Source of the DNA: Tubiluchus corallicola
Taxonomy: Eukaryota; Priapulida; Priapulimorpha; Priapulimorphida; Tubiluchidae
Assembly: GCA_030141605.1 (NCBI GenBank)
Contig: JAQGDQ010000322.1
Coordinates: forward strand, 156,501 to 220,500
Reading direction: 5' to 3'
DNA: 64,000 nt
The notes under the pieces: model-generated
What the model was told of the DNA's origin: nothing
Seen by the model: only the letters and a program-made list of their open reading frames with translations
The model's database searches: none
Translations under genes and position numbers: made by a program
Part shown: positions 48,617 through 60,297 of the stretch, in pieces
Position numbering within the stretch: position 1 is the stretch's first letter
Layout of the letters: every line of letters begins with the position of its first letter

Positions 48617-51600
48617 ATGGTTAGAAAATTAAAATTTCATGAGAAGAAATTGCTGCGAAAGGTCGACTTCATTTCTTGGGAGGTCGACAACAATTTGCAC
48701 GAAGTTCGGATAATGAGGAAGTTTCACATCCAGAAGAGAGAAGATTACACGACGTACGGCATTCACAACTTTATTTTTTATAATATTTTGGACTAATATT
48801 GTTGAGGGATATGCTTTAGTATTTGTTTAATATGTGTAAAAGAAAAGACAGTTTTATTTTGCGTCTCCCTTAGTACATAAAACCATTTTAATTTGACTTT
48901 TATTAAGAAACCGTATTTATAAGTAGTTCTGTTTCAGTGTTTGTCAACTTTCTTTTTTCTCTGTAGTATTTTTAGTTTTGCACAAATAATTGTGAATAAT
49001 GTGAATTTCTGATTACTGAGGTAGAAATTATTGCTAAATTCTTTTTCACATTTCCGCTTTTCAATTCAGACAAATTTGGTTTCAGATTTTAACAATTTAC
49101 TTTATCACGATTGGCTTCATCATCATTTTTGAAATTCATTAAATCTCGTTTACAAACGTTTAGTAGTTTACTGTACATGCATGAATTCAAAAAAACATTT
49201 CACCAAGTTTGACGTGGATAAACGAGTTCTTTCATGTTCCATCACAGTTTGGCTGCTGCTGACCTACATTGCAACATGCCTAGTGTTTGCCTAATCATAA
49301 TCATCAAATATCAGTTCTATAGATATGAGTGATCAGCGGTCATACTGCTGAACTTTACATCGTGAGAATCTTGCCTTTGTCACCGTTAGGTAGCTCTTAC
49401 GTAGCTTGCGGATGCATTTTGGGGATGCAGAATAGATAAAATCGGTTTACATTGTTTTCAATGCAGCCTGCGTATGCATTGTTCTTTTTCTGCAGCTATT
49501 CCGACTGATTTCTTTCTGCAGGTGGAAACACGTCCGTATCCCGGATGCTACGTGAACTCCACTTTAACAGTCTTTGTTTTTCTTTTAGTTTTTATTCAAA
49601 CGTATTGTTGTTTAGTGATTGAAACTAGTTTTCTAAGCTTTGATATACTTTCAGATATAACAGATTTTCAAGAAACATACGAGAATTAGCTAGAAAAATA
49701 AAGGATCTGGATCAGAAGGATGAATTCAGAACTGAGGCAACTGCACAACTCTTAGAAAAATTGTGAGTGTGCGCATGATGAAAATTATACTTTTACACTT
49801 GAATATCAGCAGTAAACACAATAATTATTATAACATCATTTTTCGAGGAAAGCAGGACGTAGCTATGTTTTTCTATAGCTAATTCTTAGCCAGGGTTGCC
49901 ATTTTGTATGATGCTTATTGTATTGAAAGCTAAAAAGTATGGAATTTTCTATACTATACGAACGAGAGACTATACAATCATCGATAATTATACACCAATT
50001 TAGTAATGTGAAACTAAAAAACAAAGTGCATTTCTTCACACTTTGTCTTTTAGTTTTGCATTACTAAATTGTTATATAATTATCGATGATTGTATAGTCT
50101 CATGTTTATAAAATGAGCATGTATGTTCTAATAATTATGGTATAAGCAGCAGTCTGTCATATAGAAGTTCATATTGATCTGTGCCTAAAAACTAAAACTC
50201 TGTTTATGTCATTAGTAGTTGAACACCAGTCATTATTATTGAGCTTACCTGTGCTACAAAACCTTACACCACCAACAGTTTATGCTGCACATACAGGTAC
50301 ATTTTCTGGAAAAACTTATACTAGCTTAAGTGCACAGAAATGGAAATTTGAAATTGTATTTCAAAAAATCTTCCATACAAAGATATAATGCTCGGTATTA
50401 CGTGTACCTGTTTTAAAGACATGTAACTGAAAAGGAAAGTAATTTATAATTTGAAAATGTTTGTACTGACGAGTAAAATGTCACTGTTTCACTATCCCAG
50501 TGTGCACCACTGATTCACTAAAAGGTATGTTATTGATTTTATTGATAGTATAAAGTAATTTAAACTTTTGCTTAATTAACAAAGAGTGCGCTACAAATAC
50601 ATTGATTATTTATTTCAAATTTTACTGTGTGGCATCTAAACTTGTTTCAAGCTACTTACTGTTGAAAAGGCTGTGCCTAATGGTCATTGGTTGGTTGGTT
50701 GGCATCCTTCTGTCTCGGAAGACAATGGAGTGTGCACCAAGTCATTGATCACATTGATGGAGCTGCAGCGTCGACTGTGGCTGAGCAGTCCGATCTTTGA
50801 ACATCTCCAGGGCGCATGCCTGGGCAGGGTGTATGGAGATCCTGAGTTGCCCAGACAACAGGAACCCCCTCTCTTCCTCGCTGGTGTAGTCCAAAGGAAA
50901 GCGGAGCGATACATTTGGCTCCAGGTTGGCTGCAGGAGCTGCCGGAGTCAGTGAGCATGCTGCACTGGTCCGCCTTCGGGGCTCCACTCCTGATTTGGAA
51001 GGTTTACTCCTCTACACATGGCCGTTTGATCACTTGACCTCCTCCGCCCTCTAGCCGACGGCTGCCTTGTGCAGCTCCTCCACCTAGTGTCGAGATACAG
51101 TGTGGGCATCTCGCAAGCCTACAGCACCTGGTATTCCTAGGCGGTCACCCATCCAAGTACTAACCAGGCTCTGCGTTGCTTAACTTCGGTGATCAGACGA
51201 GAACCGGTGTTTTCAACGTGATTTGGCCGTAGTTAAATATGGTCATTACTCGAGTTTAAATTTACAAGTTTTGTACAATGTTACTGCTAATGCAAGCTCT
51301 ATAGACAGTAAGATAGCTTGCAAGTGATACAAAATTTTAAGATTTTTTTAGTTTTATGTAGAATTAAACGGTTTTCATCTCCTTTAACTTAATTTCTGCG
51401 TGATCGTTGTGTTAAGTAACTGTTAATTCTTGACGTTGTTTTCAGGTATGCCATGGGTTTAATACCAACGAAAAGAAGTTTAGCTTTGTGTGATAAAGTT
51501 TCAGCATCTTCATTTTGCAGGTAAATATCACTGGTAAAGATCACATAGTTGTTTGCTACGTGTCTTTTCAGTTCCTTCAGAAAAAGTATGACAGTTTATA

Positions 51601-54071
51601 TTTGATATTTGAAAGTTGACATTTTAAACGATGGACTTTGCGTAATTCAGTTCTGTTAAATTCGGAATTTTGTTCATCTCAGATGTACTCTGTCTGTAGA
51701 ATGGATTTGTTTATATATATTTTAATGCTTAAAGCAACAGCGAAACTCTGTATTTTTAACTTAGTATATTGCTGAATTCAGTACATCCTAGAAGATCAGC
51801 TTGTGGTGTTCAAGTGTGAGCATATCAGCTTGTGGTGTTCAGGTGTGAGCATTTCAGTCCTGTTGTTCAGGTGTGAGCATTTCAGTCTTGATGTTCAGGT
51901 GTGAGCATTTCAGTCCTATTGTTCAGGTGTGAGCATTTCAGTCCTAATGTTGAGGTGTGAGCATTTCAGTCCTGGTGTTCAAGTGTGAGCATTTCAGTCT
52001 TGGTGTTCAAGTGTGAGCATTTCAGTCCTGGTGTTCAAGTGTGAGCATTTCAGTCCTAATGTTGAGGTGTGAGCATTTCAGTCCTGGTGTTCAAGTGTGA
52101 GCATTTCAGTCTTGGTGTTCAAGTGTGAGCATTTCAGTCCTGGTGTTCAAGTGTGAGCATTTCAGTCCTGGTGTTCAAGTGTGAGCATTTCAGTCTTGGT
52201 GTTCAAGTGTGAGCATTTCAGTCATGTTGTTCAGGTGTGAGCATTTTATTCTTGATGTTCAGGTGTGAATATTATAGTCTTGATGTTCAGGTGTGAACAT
52301 TTTAGTCTTGATGTTCAGGTGTGAACATTTTAGTCTTGATGTTCAGGTGTGAACATTTTAGTCTTGATGTTCAGGTGTGAACATTTTAGTCTTGATGTTC
52401 AGGTGTGAACATTTTAGTCTTGATGTTCAGGTGTGAACATTTTAGTCTTGATGTTCAGGTGTGAACATTTTAGTCTTGATGTTCAGGTGTGAACATTTTA
52501 GTCTTGATGTTCAGGTGTGAACATTTTAGTCTTGATGTTCAGTGTGAGCATTTCAGCATTGATGTTCAGGTGTGAACATTTCAGTCTTGATGTTCAGGTG
52601 TGAACATTTTAGTCTTGATGTGCAGTGTGAGCATTTCAGTCTTAATGTTCAGTGTGAGCATTTCAGCATTGATGTTCAGGTGTGAGCATTTTATTCTTGA
52701 TGTTCAGGTGTGAACATTTTATTCTTGATGTTCAGGTGTGAACATTTTAGTCTTGATGTTCAGGTGTGAACATTTCAGTCTTGATGTTCAGTGTGAGCAT
52801 TTCAGCATTGATGTTCAGGTGTGAACATTTTAGTCTTGATGTTCAGGTGTGAACATTTTAGTCTTGATGTTCAGGTGTGAACATTTTAGTCTTGATGTTC
52901 AGGTGTGAACATTTTAGTCTTGATGTTCAAGTGTGAACATTTTAGTCTTGATGTTCAGGTGTGAACATTTTAGTCTTGATGTTCAGGTGTGAGCATTTTA
53001 TTCTCGATGTTCAAGTGTGAACATTTTAGTCAGGATGTTCAGATCCAAGCTTTAAAGTCGTAACTTGATTTCACTCTATAAATCACAGAAGACAAGCTTC
53101 TCCTTCGAATGCCTTGCAGCTTGTATGGTACAAATGTTCTTTGTTTTGTACAGGCGACGATTACCAGTGCTCATGGTTCGTAATCACATGTCAGAATCTT
53201 GCAGAATTGCCACTCAGTTCGTTGAACAAGGACATGTTCGTGTCGGACCGGAAGTAGTGATGGATCCAGCATTTCTGGTACCACGGTGCGTGTCGTTGAA
53301 AGAATATTCATGCTTTAGTAAATGATGATAATGTTATAACTGACACTTTACTTGTTGGTTAATGAAGGACAAGAAAAGGGGTACCAGAAGTATATTTCAG
53401 AAAAATCGCCTTTAAAATCGCGTTACTTTACAGCATTTTTATGCATTTATCGTACTGGCGTTGAACCATATTAGTTATGAGCCATCGAATTCTTGTGCTT
53501 ATTGTTCGTTTTATGGATTCATTGAGAAACTATGTCTGCTAGTATTGAGGTTTTGTGCATACATGTTGTACCAAAAGTTTTGTGATTTTTCAGAGCACTA
53601 GAAGATTTTGTGACTTGGACTGACTCTTCAGCGATTAGGAAACACGTCTTGCAGTATAATGAAATGGTGAGAAGGGTTCATTTTCAGTTACTTTTCTATA
53701 AACAGTAGCATTTATAAAGCTTTCTTCCACTTTCACTTACTGAAATGTTTATAAAATTCTTTGTTTTTTGAGATTACTTTATAAATTAATAACATTATGG
53801 ATAACATTGCTCATTTCTAAACGATGAAATATGTGATTAAGCTTGAACTTTTTGCAGTTTTGTAATCAGTGGGTGATTAAGAATGAACACTTTTTGTATG
53901 ACGTATGTGACAGGTGGAATATGTGATTAAGCTTGAACTTTTTGCAGTTTTGTAATCAGTGGGTGATTAAGAATGAATACTTTTTATTTTGTTTGGTTCT
54001 TTCTGCGCACTTTCCTATTTCAGCTTTTATTAATTTGTAATTTTTAGAGGGATGATTACGATGTATCATAG
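48617..54071 (+). CDS. IMP3: IMP3, U3 snoRNP protein
   Basis: Nucleolar S4-domain protein that, with MPP10 and IMP4, helps U3 snoRNA pair with pre-18S rRNA in the small-subunit processome. Six exons: 48617-48753, 49655-49762, 51446-51520, 53154-53285, 53594-53666, 54048-54071; 549 nt, 182 residues (human 184). The start [18 protein letters not shown] matches human almost residue for residue. The middle reads [19 protein letters not shown] and [20 protein letters not shown], then the S4 domain with [20 protein letters not shown]. The end is [20 protein letters not shown] and RDDYDVS. The last exon supplies only seven codons and the stop. Every junction is GT-AG and in phase; the ATG follows an acceptor by 19 nt. 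Confidence 0.97.
49967..50100. mobile_element. 134 bp foldback element in IMP3 intron 2
   Basis: Left arm AGACTATACAATCATCGATA ... ACAAAGTG and the right arm CACTTTGT ... TATCGATGATTGTATAGTCT are reverse complements over about 62 bp with few mismatches, leaving a loop of about 10 nt. It is a near-perfect hairpin, likely a foldback MITE. No clear target duplication is visible. Confidence 0.75.
50689..51238 (-). mobile_element. 5S-rRNA-headed SINE (SINE3 type) with target-site duplication
   Basis: Read on the minus strand, the element opens with a 5S rRNA-derived head (51232-51118) and about 430 bp of GC-rich body. It ends in CCAACCAACCAACC repeats. The 9 bp direct repeat ATGGTCATT flanks it at 50680-50688 and 51239-51247. 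The body ORFs read in several frames and match nothing I know. It lies in IMP3 intron 2, antisense to the gene. An LTR-free, Pol III-driven, LINE-mobilised element fits all of this. Confidence 0.85.
51118..51232 (-). rRNA. 5S rRNA-like sequence (head of the SINE)
   Basis: 115 nt from CTACGGCCAAATCACG to GGTGCTGTAGG. The internal promoter parts are recognisable: an A-box-like AAGTTAAGCAACG, and a C box CTGGTTAGTACTTGGATGGG followed by GACCGCC. Differences from human 5S are concentrated near the 5' third (TTGAAAACACCGGTTCTCG). Its joining to a SINE body argues against a functional ribosomal 5S gene. Confidence 0.8.
51785..53043. repeat. 28 bp minisatellite, about 45 copies, IMP3 intron 3
   Basis: The unit is GTCTTGATGTTCAGGTGTGA ACATTTTA. 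Two subfamilies are spatially separated: GTCCTGGTGTTCAAGTGTGA GCATTTCA dominates 51790-52220 and the ACATTTTA type dominates 52250-53000, with occasional 27 bp units lacking a G. Confidence 0.97.
53840..53978. repeat. Two-copy tandem repeat in IMP3 intron 5
   Basis: ATGTGATTAAGCTTGAACTT and TTTGCAGTTTTGTAATCAGT recur after about 82 bp, the second copy continuing as GGGTGATTAAGAATGA like the first. Each copy holds an acceptor-like TTTTTGCAG. Confidence 0.85.
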
Positions 54072-54299
54072 TGGCAGTTTGCACTCCAGTTTCAAGAAAT
54101 GCTCTGATGCCGAGTTTGTCGTTGACAATCAACAATCATGGAAGCAGAGATAGAACTGGGACATGGTTCAATCAAATTATACTTGTGGCTCCATGCGAGA
54201 AACAGTACAACATTACCTGCTCGAGTTTCCCTAATATACAGCCAGTAGGATGAATCCTGAGGAAAAACTAAATCAGCTACATCAACAGAATGTTTTCCC

Positions 54300-55230
54300 G
54301 TTTAATATACATAACTTGAGTAATCAACTGAAAATTTCCACATTTCTTTTGTTCTTTACGGATTCTTAACAATGTTCTAAAATGTTACATTGTTTCAAAC
54401 AATCTAAGACTATATAAAATCTACGAGCCTCTTTTGTCTCAATTAATTGTATGTAGTATCACTAATTTAACATCAATATTTAAAGGAAGACCGGACGATT
54501 GTTTAGACTCAATCTCATTTTAATTTACTATCAAAACATTTTCTTGCCTATAAAAGTTAACAATTGTTACTTAAATTTGAAAAAATTAGCTTTGAAAGTT
54601 AATTAACGGCAACTGAATATCAGCTATTTTTTGCGTCAGGAACTTTTTGCGGCAGGCGTCTTCCCTTGCACATCAACAACGTTTGCGTGTTACATTACTA
54701 CTTAAACGCGTGATGTCACGAAAATGGGCTCTACGTCATATGACATCTGAAGCTGACACTGCAGTTCATGATCATGCTTATCACGGTACCACCTTCTATT
54801 TGTCGGCCACGTGAATATGACAAAAGGCGCCGCTGCCAATCTTAGTAGATTCACTGAGCCGCACGTAGCTTTGAAAGTTTAACGAAATTTGAGTATCCGA
54901 TGTAATTATTATTTAATCTAAGCTTTGATTTAATAAAAGCTATCGTATTTTTCAATATTTTAGAGCATTTCTCATTCTGAACTCGTGTTTACACAATCAT
55001 CCGGTTTTCCTTTAAATCATTACTAACACATAATTGTCATGCATCGCATTTTGTGTCATCTATTTCTCTTGCATTACATTGCATTTCTAAGGTATTATTA
55101 ATCAGTTATGTATAACTGCATACCAAAGGTTATGACTAAATAAAAATATGTTTAGATAAAAACACTAATAATGAAACTTGTTATTTGTACAAAATATATT
55201 CAATACCGTCACAATTTATTTCAATGCATT
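54300..55230. other. IMP3-CIAO2B convergent intergenic region
   Basis: About 1.2 kb separates the two stop codons. Only AT-rich sequence is visible, with candidate AATAAA near 54933 (plus) and 55231-55236 (minus, 15 nt after the CIAO2B stop). Confidence 0.5.
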
Positions 55231-55250
55231 TTTATTATATTAACACAAAA

Positions 55251-55766
55251 TCACTTCTCATTCTTGTAGTTAAAAATATTAGGAGGTAAAGCAAGCTGTG
55301 AGGTAAGACACTGATTAAGAACTTCTAGCAAATGATTGTTCTCTAATGCAGCAGCTATTCTTTCCTTATCTGCTAGTTGCTTGTTAATTGCATCTTCGGA
55401 TACGTGAGTTCCTGGAGTGATTGAGACCGTAACTTTAAAACGAGACGGTAACACTCGCAGCAGCTTCACTCTGATTGACAATCCGATCAGTGTTGCCATG
55501 CTACAATGAGGTATAGTCGGAGTAAACTCCACATTCACCACGTTGGCATCATTATCCACTTCAACGCGCGACTGCTCGATGACATTTAGCGTTTCCAGCG
55601 ATAATGGATGCTCCGGATCTTTTATTATGCGGAGATGGTCAAATATCTCTCGGCAGTCGATCGGATCGGAAATGTCATTATCAAGCTCTTCTTCAAGTAG
55701 CTCGCGTTCTTTTAGCGCTTCATGAATCGTGGGGTTATAATTCTGCAATCTGTCACTTTCTTCCAT
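55251..55766 (-). CDS. CIAO2B: CIAO2B (MIP18/FAM96B), cytosolic Fe-S targeting factor
   Basis: Component of the CIA targeting complex with CIAO1 and MMS19, which delivers Fe-S clusters to cytosolic and nuclear apoproteins. A single 171-residue ORF contains the MIP18/DUF59 family core: [49 protein letters not shown] (with the conserved reactive Cys of PHCSM), [20 protein letters not shown] and [16 protein letters not shown]. It ends [10 protein letters not shown] plus a 15-20 residue tail absent from human. No intron interrupts the coding sequence. An acceptor-like AATTGCAG lies 11 nt before the ATG. CIAO2A is less likely, because the DPEHPL and [11 protein letters not shown] blocks are closest to CIAO2B. 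Confidence 0.96.
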   Translation of the reverse strand: MEESDRLQNYNPTIHEALKERELLEEELDNDISDPIDCREIFDHLRIIKDPEHPLSLETLNVIEQSRVEVDNDANVVNVEFTPTIPHCSMATLIGLSIRVKLLRVLPSRFKVTVSITPGTHVSEDAINKQLADKERIAAALENNHLLEVLNQCLTSQLALPPNIFNYKNEK

Positions 55767-56389
55767 CTCTCATCAATCTGCAATTGAACGAAATAATAGT
55801 GATAACTACTACAAGTACTATAATGTGTAACACAGTAAGTTAATTTTCATTGATACCTACAGTAATTAAACATCCTTAATGTAGCATCATTAATATACAG
55901 TTAAGTATACAACTTTGAAGCACACATGATTCATGTATTCAGAAACAAATCTGCGAGCATGACACAGTTTATTACTTACTCATCTCAGTGTGATATTAAT
56001 AGCTCTGTTAACCCATCCTTCCTGTTTTCCCACTGTTATCTTCTTTCTAACTACTAACACTTCCAGTTTTTTCCAACACTAACCTCTTTCCAGTCCTCTG
56101 TCAGAATGCACAAGATCATCATTTACTTTTGGCAGTCAAACAAAATAAATAAAATCTATTCGATGTATTAGTATTACTGTATATTATCTATCTATGTACT
56201 TTTCGTTATAAAACTTGTAATTATTTTTCTTTAATGCGGAAATTAATGCTACATTACAATAGCTCCAAAACCCAGACTTCCTCTCTGTTATTATTTTTCG
56301 ACTTTTACTCTTTCTGTAGTCTTTAGCACTTCTTTAGCTTCATACTCATATAGCTCAAATAGCGTAAATAAATAAACTTGACCCAAGTA

Positions 56390-56635
56390 TTAAATAGAAA
56401 TAATCAAATCCAAATACCAAAATGACAATCTTGTCGGTAAACCAGAATATGGTTGTGGGTGGTAACCAATACGTTCGTGAACAATTTCTTGGCGAGATTT
56501 TTGAGGCACTGGCAAATTGGCTTCAGACTTGTCTGTTGTTTTTGATTTTCGTTGTTCGACCTCCTTTCTTAAGGTATCGTATTCTTCAAGATCCTCTAAT
56601 TTTAATTCAATTCTCGTGGGGTTTCGACGAATCAT
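56390..56635 (-). CDS. CDC26: CDC26, anaphase-promoting complex subunit
   Basis: Small APC/C subunit whose N-terminus lies in the TPR superhelix of CDC16/APC6 and stabilises it. The ORF from the ATG at 56635 gives 81 residues (human 85). It has the family signature MIRRNPTRIELKLEDLEEY, against human MLRRKPTRLELKLDDIEEF. A charged middle follows, then SRQEIVHERIGYHPQP, against human SREQMINDRIGYKPQP. The frame stays open for 28 codons upstream, but family length and Met1, which is buried in CDC16, fix the start here. Candidate acceptors lie 4 nt and 46 nt upstream. It is in one coding exon. Its neighbour in head-to-head orientation is PRPF4. Confidence 0.95.
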   Translation of the reverse strand: MIRRNPTRIELKLEDLEEYDTLRKEVEQRKSKTTDKSEANLPVPQKSRQEIVHERIGYHPQPYSGLPTRLSFWYLDLIISI

Positions 56636-56899
56636 TACACTGACAATAATGTCTCGTGTTATTTCAATACCCACTAAGTTTCTACAGGATACATAAACGC
56701 ACAATGGGGAATCTTTCAATTACGCTTGTTTCAATCGGTGTTTACGCAAGACAACCATTCAACGGTTTTGCATGTCAGAATTAAAAGGACAAAATGCACA
56801 AAAAGATAATGACTTCTGTCGGTCTTCACTTATTTACACCACCACCACTACAATTATATATTTATGTATAATATTATCATCATTGTATTCGATTACTGA

Positions 56900-57178
56900 G
56901 CTTAACTAGTTTAATTTATTATAATTTTGCTGAGTGGAGTCTACACAAAACTCGACCCGAGCTCTACAGAATGATATTGTCTCAGAAAGTATGTGGATCC
57001 TCAAATTGCATGATTCTGAAACTCTTATCAGTCTAGACAAAATACTCAAATGTTCACATATTCTCACTTTAAAGTGTCTGGAAGTTTTACCATGGTAAGC
57101 AGCATTGCAGCTGTCACACTGAAATCTATAAATATTAAGGAATGCAGGTATTTTGTTTTTAAATGGTAAAACACTCAA
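56900..57178 (-). mobile_element. Penelope-like element GIY-YIG fragment, minus half of an inverted pair
   Basis: The minus strand reads FLNIYRFQCDSCNAAYHGKT, then SRHFKVRICEHLSILSR. This is the C..C..AYxGKT..H.K.R..EH pattern of the Penelope-like GIY-YIG domain. Downstream frames decay quickly. It faces the plus-strand fragment at 57163. Confidence 0.8.
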
Positions 57179-57377
57179 ACAGTGGCAAACACTTTAAAGT
57201 AAGAATATTTGAACATCTGGATATTTTGTCTAGAATTGGCAAGAAATTTAAAAAATCTCAAATTAGCATTTTAATGAAGATATTTGTGCTTCTGGCTGCA
57301 AAGTTGATTTTAATCATTTCAGCACTAAGTTTAAATTGCGTCCAGAGCTACAAATGGGACTTATTAATAAAAGAAAG

Positions 57378-57408
<31 letters not shown>

Positions 57409-57545
57409 CTATCTATCTATATATATATAAACACACAAGCGCTTCATCTAATTAAATCTGTCCTTAATAAGCCTTCTCTTAGTGTGCAAAGCAGTTTAAT
57501 ACCATTAACTGTATTATTATTATTATTATATACTTATTAATAAAG
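57163..57545 (+). mobile_element. Penelope-like element 3' fragment, plus half, interrupted by a microsatellite
   Basis: The plus strand reads SGKHFKVRIFEHLDILSR, then in shifted frames a segment equivalent to 36160-36260 (KWDLLIKESLSI). A TCTA/TATA microsatellite (57380-57430) follows, and the element resumes with NTQALHLIKSVLNKPSLSVQ. The nucleotide match to the copy at 36148 (AATAAAAGAAAGTT and flanks) shows the same family. Confidence 0.75.
57380..57430. repeat. ATCT/AT microsatellite
   Basis: Tandem ATCTATCTATCT with TATATATA blocks, inside the Penelope-like fragment. Confidence 0.95.
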
Positions 57546-57549
57546 GTCC

Positions 57550-60260
57550 TTTATTTAATATTAATGTCTGTGATCACAGTCATTTTGCATTAAAAGTATA
57601 CATTTCGTAAAATAACAAGAAAGAATAAACTATGCTAAGACTAACATGTATAGATAGTTGGTGAGCTAGAAAAAATGGAGAAATCATCTGACAGTGATCA
57701 GTGATTGCACATGCTGCGAGTGCGATATACCGCGTGAATTGTGTATGATGTTGAGTGAGTTTTAGTTGGTATCGGCCAACGTTTAATTTTTTTGTTTTTT
57801 TGAAATGAGTTGTAAGTGCTAGAGAGTATTGCGTTAACAGCCACAGTAACCTGATTTGTGAAAAGTGCGAATTGGAATAGCTGGTATGAGTTTCTATATT
57901 ATATGCTTTGTTTTGATGGTTTCACATGCAAAATTAATTGGAGGTAAAATGGCACATTATTTGGGGTTAGGGTTATTGTCGGAGATAATTATTTTAGTTA
58001 TCACTACCGTTGCCAAGGAAGTTATTTACTTCCACTTCTGAGACAAGTTTAGAGAGAAAACATAAATGTACAACGTGTGATAAAAGTTTAAAACGATTAA
58101 CACAGGTTTAACAAGAGAGATAACTAGTATAGGCAAAAAGCCTACTTTTACTTTAGGCTTTGCCCTGTCGATCTACGGTAATCTATGCTTCAACACAGTT
58201 TATTAGTTTATCTGATAGGCTGCTTTTTGTGTGTAATAGCAGTAAATCAGTTACACAAAACTGTTTTCCATGAAACTTTGTGAAGAAGGCGGGTATAGGC
58301 TGCCAAAAGAGGCATTTTTTGCTGTTCTTTTTTAGCAAAACTTGACCGAACACGTCATACAAAAACATTCGTGAAGCACTTCGTGGAGTCTCAGAGGGAG
58401 TGTTTAGTATTTCTTTTATATTATCTCCACCAGGAAAAACACCTACGAGTTGATACCAGGTTCCATTTCAAGAAATTTTTGCTTGGCAAGCTGTGTAATG
58501 CCATCTATAACCTTTACTTATTAATATGTATAGCCTACCTGACTTAGTACATAAATTCAAAAATTTGGTTCAATTCAATTCAAAATGTGCATTTATTTCC
58601 ATATTCATGATATAATTGAGGCAAGTAAATTTATTTAATTATCACAATGGAAATAGGATGGTGAAAGACCAGGAAGGTCAACTGGTCAAGCCATCCTTCA
58701 ATGGATGTAGGTGATTATTGGGATGACACTGTAGCTATTTCACTCATGAATAGTAGTGAAATTACATTATTACTATTTTACTTAGCAACTTGATCTGTTT
58801 AAAATTCACTAATCAACTTTAAATAACTGAAGGATGAAAATGCAATCAAAAATATCTAAACATACAGGAAAATGATGAAAAATGGTAAGCAATGGTAAGT
58901 GAAAGCCAAATAATGTGGTACAAATGAATATAAAAATGATCAAAATTGAAGCTGTCATATCGTCCATGCATAACTCAAAATGAGAAAAACATGCAAAATA
59001 ATAACAATAATATTAAATAAAAAATAATAAAAAACAAATTAAATGAAGTGAAAAGTAAGCTAGCCAAACAGAATTTAAATAAACTTTCAAATAGGGAACT
59101 GAATCAAACTGCAAAATACATGCATTAAAATAATAACAAACATGTCTGATTAATAAACCAAACAAAAGAAAAACAAATAAGATCTGCTAAGTTTGAGTCA
59201 TATACCGAAAATTGATACTGGTGAGTAATTTGTGATTGTAATTCATGCAGTCGTATCCTAATAAATACACGAATATGATATTTTCCTAGATAATAAACTT
59301 GTGACAGATTATTCCTATCATAAAGCACTATTATCACATATTTGTGTGCGCTGAAAATTATCAAAATAGAAAAATATTTGTAAGTTTATGAAGAACAGTA
59401 ATGCAAAAGTAAGTGTAAGCGAAATTTTCGCGTAGCTGATCTAAAGAAGGAATTGCTAGTGAATTCTCTTGAAAGTTTATTCGACAGCACTGTGCTGTTA
59501 TATTTTAATGTGCTTATAATAAATACGTATATATGTCAGTCTATTACCACCACTAAAATAAATGGTTAAAGCAAAACAGGATGATATTTCATTTCCTACG
59601 CAATTCTGAAGTACAGTAAATGTCTACATTTAACACATATAATAATGCCAAAGCATTTCTGATAATTAGATAAGAGGTTAAAAACTTCATTAATGGCGGG
59701 CGAGCTTAGCTGGTGGTGACATCACATTCGAACATAATTTTCAACAACATAAACATTCCATCACCCATGAAAGCGAAAACTGAAGTACAGTGCTATTGTA
59801 CAACATTGAGTGTAATATACCAAAGCTCAACAAACTATGAGATAAAAATTGAAATTTTAAATTTACTGCTGTGCTCACCCATGAACTCTCGAAGGTGTGT
59901 AGTTTGTCACAAACTAACTAGTCTGAACTGAGAGGTGCAGCATGTTTTTTTATGTAACACATTTCCAAACTGCACGCGCTAGTGCACATCAAATGAACTC
60001 AAGCGAAATGCATGTAACAGTGAAGAACTAGTGGTGCGAAATTACTTTTTTGTGATAATTTTTTCACGTAAGTCATTTTTGAAAAAAATAGTATGTTTCC
60101 TTTCAATGTTTTAAAAGAGTAGATTGTTTTGACGTGCAGTTTAAGATTGGGTCCAGTTTTGCTTTAACTTACCGATAATGTAGAAACATTAATAATATTT
60201 TAAGATGATAGGCGTATCAGAGGGTAGAAAAACTATATATTCACTCTATGATGTTACTAC
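57550..60260. other. CDC26-PRPF4 head-to-head intergenic region
   Basis: A small CpG-richer patch at 57700-57740 (GCTGCGAGTGCGATATACCG) and a donor-like CTG|GTATGAGT at 57882 could mark a promoter and non-coding first exon of PRPF4. At 58057-58107 a short frame reads HKCTTCDKSLKRLTQ, like half of a C2H2 zinc finger. At 59696 GGCGGGCGAGCTTAGCTGGT resembles a tRNA-derived SINE start without a B box. Otherwise I see nothing. Confidence 0.35.
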
Positions 60261-60297
60261 TTTCAGGGTTTCACCGTAACTAGTTCTAAACAGCAAT

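Noticed and set aside
50673-50987. Overlapping ORFs on both strands in GC-rich DNA
   Set aside because: They lie wholly in the body of the 5S-headed SINE; no frame is preferred.
58057-58107. HKCTTCDKSLKRLTQ, resembling half a C2H2 zinc finger
   Set aside because: Only the cysteine half is present before a stop, with no neighbouring fingers; too short to call.
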